Shown here piece after piece: positions 4,649 to 6,294 of a stretch of 6,294 nt of DNA (the first letter of the stretch is position 1; each line of letters begins with the position of its first letter). The notes below the pieces were generated by a model that did no database searches, was not told the origin of the DNA, and saw nothing but the letters and a program-made list of their open reading frames with translations. Origin of the DNA: CAYLYP01 sp964387795 (GTDB lineage Bacteria; Bacteroidota; Bacteroidia; Bacteroidales; UBA7960); NCBI GenBank assembly GCA_964387795.1, contig CAYLYP010000122.1, forward strand, positions 1 through 6,294. Direction: 5' to 3'. Position numbers and translations under genes: made by a program.

Positions 4649-6250
4649 ATGAAAAAGTTTGCGATACCAATTTCTGTTTTTGCCCTTGGCATTTTGCTCA
4701 TCCTGTTTTCAATTGTTTTTTCAGGTGGCAAAAGCCAAATGGAAATTAAGGTCCAAAAAGCCAGCCTGATTATGCCTGCTGCCCATAAAGTTTATGCAAA
4801 CCCGGATGCACTGGAGGGCGAGCATTATCTTTTTAAGGCCAAGATTACCAACTCTGGGAAACAAAAGCTCGAAAATGTTACTGTCAGCTTTGAGGTGCCT
4901 GGCTTTATTGAATGGACTGAAATTACTTCCGCCGGATGTATGATTCCCGGACAGTCGCTCATTGCTACCTGTTATCCGGTATTTGATCAAAAAATCACCG
5001 AAAAAACTACCGAATCAGTTGAAAAAGTGAATATCAAGGTGGATTGGAATGGCGCTTCGGAAGAGGACATCATTGAAGAAAGCTTTAGCTTTAAAATGCT
5101 CAACCGCAACGAATATGCCTATACTACCATCCCTAATGACGAAATTGCAAGCTGGGCCGATGTTTTTTATAATAATGATTTAATTGCCTGTTTTGTCACA
5201 CCCAATGACCCAATCATAAAGTATTATACCCAAAAAATTCAGGAAAAAGTGCTTAAAGGAGAGTCTTATGTTGTTAGCAAATCCCCCGAACAGGCCATGA
5301 GGTTTATACTGGGTATTTATGAGGCTACCCGGATGGCACACATGGTTTACAGCGGAACAAAAGGTATTCCATCCTCACTGGAAGATGTCCAGACAATGAT
5401 ACAACATATAAGGCTGCCCCGCGAAGTAGTTACTGGAAATACCGGACTATGTATCGAACTCAGCACTTTATATGCAAGCATTTTATCTGCTGCCGGGCTT
5501 GATCCTGTTATTTTTATGATACCCGGCCATGCCTATCCTGGCGTCAAGGTAAATGGCCAATACATTGCAATTGAAGCTACTGGTATCGGAGGCGAAGGCT
5601 TAGGTGGTATTGCAAGTGCCGAAGATGCTTTAAAAAAGGGGATGGAAGAAATTGATACATTTTTTAAAGCCATTCAAATGGGTGATCCCAGATACAGCCT
5701 TGTTGATATCCATGAAGCGAACAAGAAAGGCGTTGTTAGCATGAACCTTGAAGATGACCAGTTTTTACGCCAAAAAATTGATGAAATAGCTGAGAAATTC
5801 TCAGGTTCAACATCAAAGAAAAGCATTCAAAGATATGAATCGCAAAATGTTTCTTCCCCAAACAGGTTCCCCGGACCATTGTCTTTTATAATCCCCTCTG
5901 GCTGGCAAACATTTCGGAACCCTGCACCCAACTTCCCTATGCTTATTGCACAGGTGGTTTCCCCTGATCAGATTGCATCTGTGTCTGTTTACCAAATACC
6001 TGCCAACAACCCCGCCAATGCAATGTATGTATTGGCCCAAAACTTCTCACAGTCTGGCCTTGCGCTCGATTACTCCATGAATGGCTCCCATATCCAGGGA
6101 ACATCCAGCAATTATTCATCTGTTTTTGTCTGGAAAGGCAGGATTGCTCAAAACGCGGGAGGTTACAGAGTGGTTGCTGTTGGTGCCGACCAAAATTACT
6201 ACAACCACTATTCAGGCATAATCAACTCTGTGTATAATAGCATAAATTAA
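4649..6250 (+). CDS. Membrane-anchored or secreted transglutaminase-like protein
   Basis: A 533-aa protein with a lysine-led hydrophobic segment at 4-25 that acts as a signal anchor or signal peptide; no lipobox cysteine follows, so the rest should lie in the periplasm or outside. Residues about 30-150 look like a beta-sandwich of the Ig/CARDB kind (KITNSGKQKLENVTVSFEVPG) with Cys97 and Cys108. Residues about 205-315 fit the transglutaminase-like (papain-like) fold: Cys268 in TGLCIELSTLYASIL, His294 in PGHAYPGV, and Glu309 in YIAIEAT as the third triad position. A helical linker (about 325-390) leads to 405-533, which resembles PsbP/Mog1-type domains (FIIPSGWQTF start, closing helix SGIINSVYNSI). 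Substrate is unknown; such folds act as proteases, amidases or cross-linking enzymes, and some are inactive. The next gene begins 6 nt later, so the two are likely co-transcribed. Fold assignments rest on motif reading. Confidence 0.8.
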   Translation: MKKFAIPISVFALGILLILFSIVFSGGKSQMEIKVQKASLIMPAAHKVYANPDALEGEHYLFKAKITNSGKQKLENVTVSFEVPGFIEWTEITSAGCMIPGQSLIATCYPVFDQKITEKTTESVEKVNIKVDWNGASEEDIIEESFSFKMLNRNEYAYTTIPNDEIASWADVFYNNDLIACFVTPNDPIIKYYTQKIQEKVLKGESYVVSKSPEQAMRFILGIYEATRMAHMVYSGTKGIPSSLEDVQTMIQHIRLPREVVTGNTGLCIELSTLYASILSAAGLDPVIFMIPGHAYPGVKVNGQYIAIEATGIGGEGLGGIASAEDALKKGMEEIDTFFKAIQMGDPRYSLVDIHEANKKGVVSMNLEDDQFLRQKIDEIAEKFSGSTSKKSIQRYESQNVSSPNRFPGPLSFIIPSGWQTFRNPAPNFPMLIAQVVSPDQIASVSVYQIPANNPANAMYVLAQNFSQSGLALDYSMNGSHIQGTSSNYSSVFVWKGRIAQNAGGYRVVAVGADQNYYNHYSGIINSVYNSIN

Positions 6251-6256
6251 AATACC

Positions 6257-6294
6257 ATGAAAAAGATTGTATTAACTTCCTTTGTATTGTTGTT
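6257..6294 (+). CDS. Start of an exported protein, 3'-truncated
   Basis: ATG at 6257, 6 nt after the preceding stop, opens a frame reading MKKIVLTSFVLL to the window edge. Two lysines followed by a hydrophobic run are the start of a signal peptide. The identity cannot be told from 12 codons. The tight spacing suggests an operon with the transglutaminase-like gene and a shared envelope location. Confidence 0.6.
   Translation, partial: MKKIVLTSFVLL

Noticed and set aside
4721..4990. Minus-strand frame inside the transglutaminase-like gene
   Set aside because: Antisense to a clear 533-codon frame with a signal segment; no motif of its own.
5813..6040. Minus-strand frame near the end of the transglutaminase-like gene
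   Set aside because: Antisense shadow with a composition unlike the real genes here.

Overview
The window looks like chromosomal DNA from a member of the Bacteroidota. The grounds are the AT-rich composition (very high in the intergenic stretches), the near absence of Shine-Dalgarno sequences before starts, exact matches to the Bacteroidota -7 promoter element TAnnTTTG, and the style of the proteins. This placement is inference from sequence character; no rRNA or other phylogenetic marker is present. I saw no mobile element, tRNA, rRNA or CRISPR array.

Layout. (1) Bases 1-1935, + strand: the 3' part of a hybrid sensor histidine kinase, PAS-PAS-HisKA-HATPase-REC, entering from the left edge. 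(2) Bases 1936-2210: AT-rich spacer with a weak terminator candidate. (3) Bases 2211-2507, + strand: a small, very basic, helical protein of unknown function. (4) Bases 2532-2565: a strong GC-rich hairpin with T-tracts on both strands, separating convergent genes. (5) Bases 2579-4204, - strand: a compact operon transcribed right to left, a PerR-type Fur-family regulator, then a Dps ferritin-like protein, then a Prx6-type peroxiredoxin. (6) Bases 4205-4648: a long divergent AT-rich control region with a perfect PerR-box palindrome and a -7 element for the perR operon, a -7 element pointing the other way, and two stem-loops in the presumed leader of the rightward gene. (7) Bases 4649-6250, + strand: a membrane-anchored or secreted transglutaminase-like protein with a beta-rich N-terminal domain and a PsbP/Mog1-like C-terminal region. 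It is followed after 6 bases by the first codons of another exported protein that runs off the right edge.

How the genes fit together. The minus-strand operon is a self-contained peroxide defence unit. A metal-dependent peroxide-sensing repressor sits upstream of an iron-sequestering ferroxidase (Dps) and a peroxide reductase, and the regulator's own promoter carries a 15-bp PerR-like operator plus a degenerate second copy 20 bp closer to the gene. The PerR keeps all five regulatory metal ligands at B. subtilis spacing but lacks the CxxC pairs of the usual structural zinc site. The kinase, the small protein and the transglutaminase-like protein have no evident functional tie to this operon. 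The most unusual items are the altered G2 box of the kinase (GTGLEL instead of GTGLGL), the domain combination of the transglutaminase-like protein, and its structured leader. I do not see a clearly new multi-gene defence or metabolic system here.
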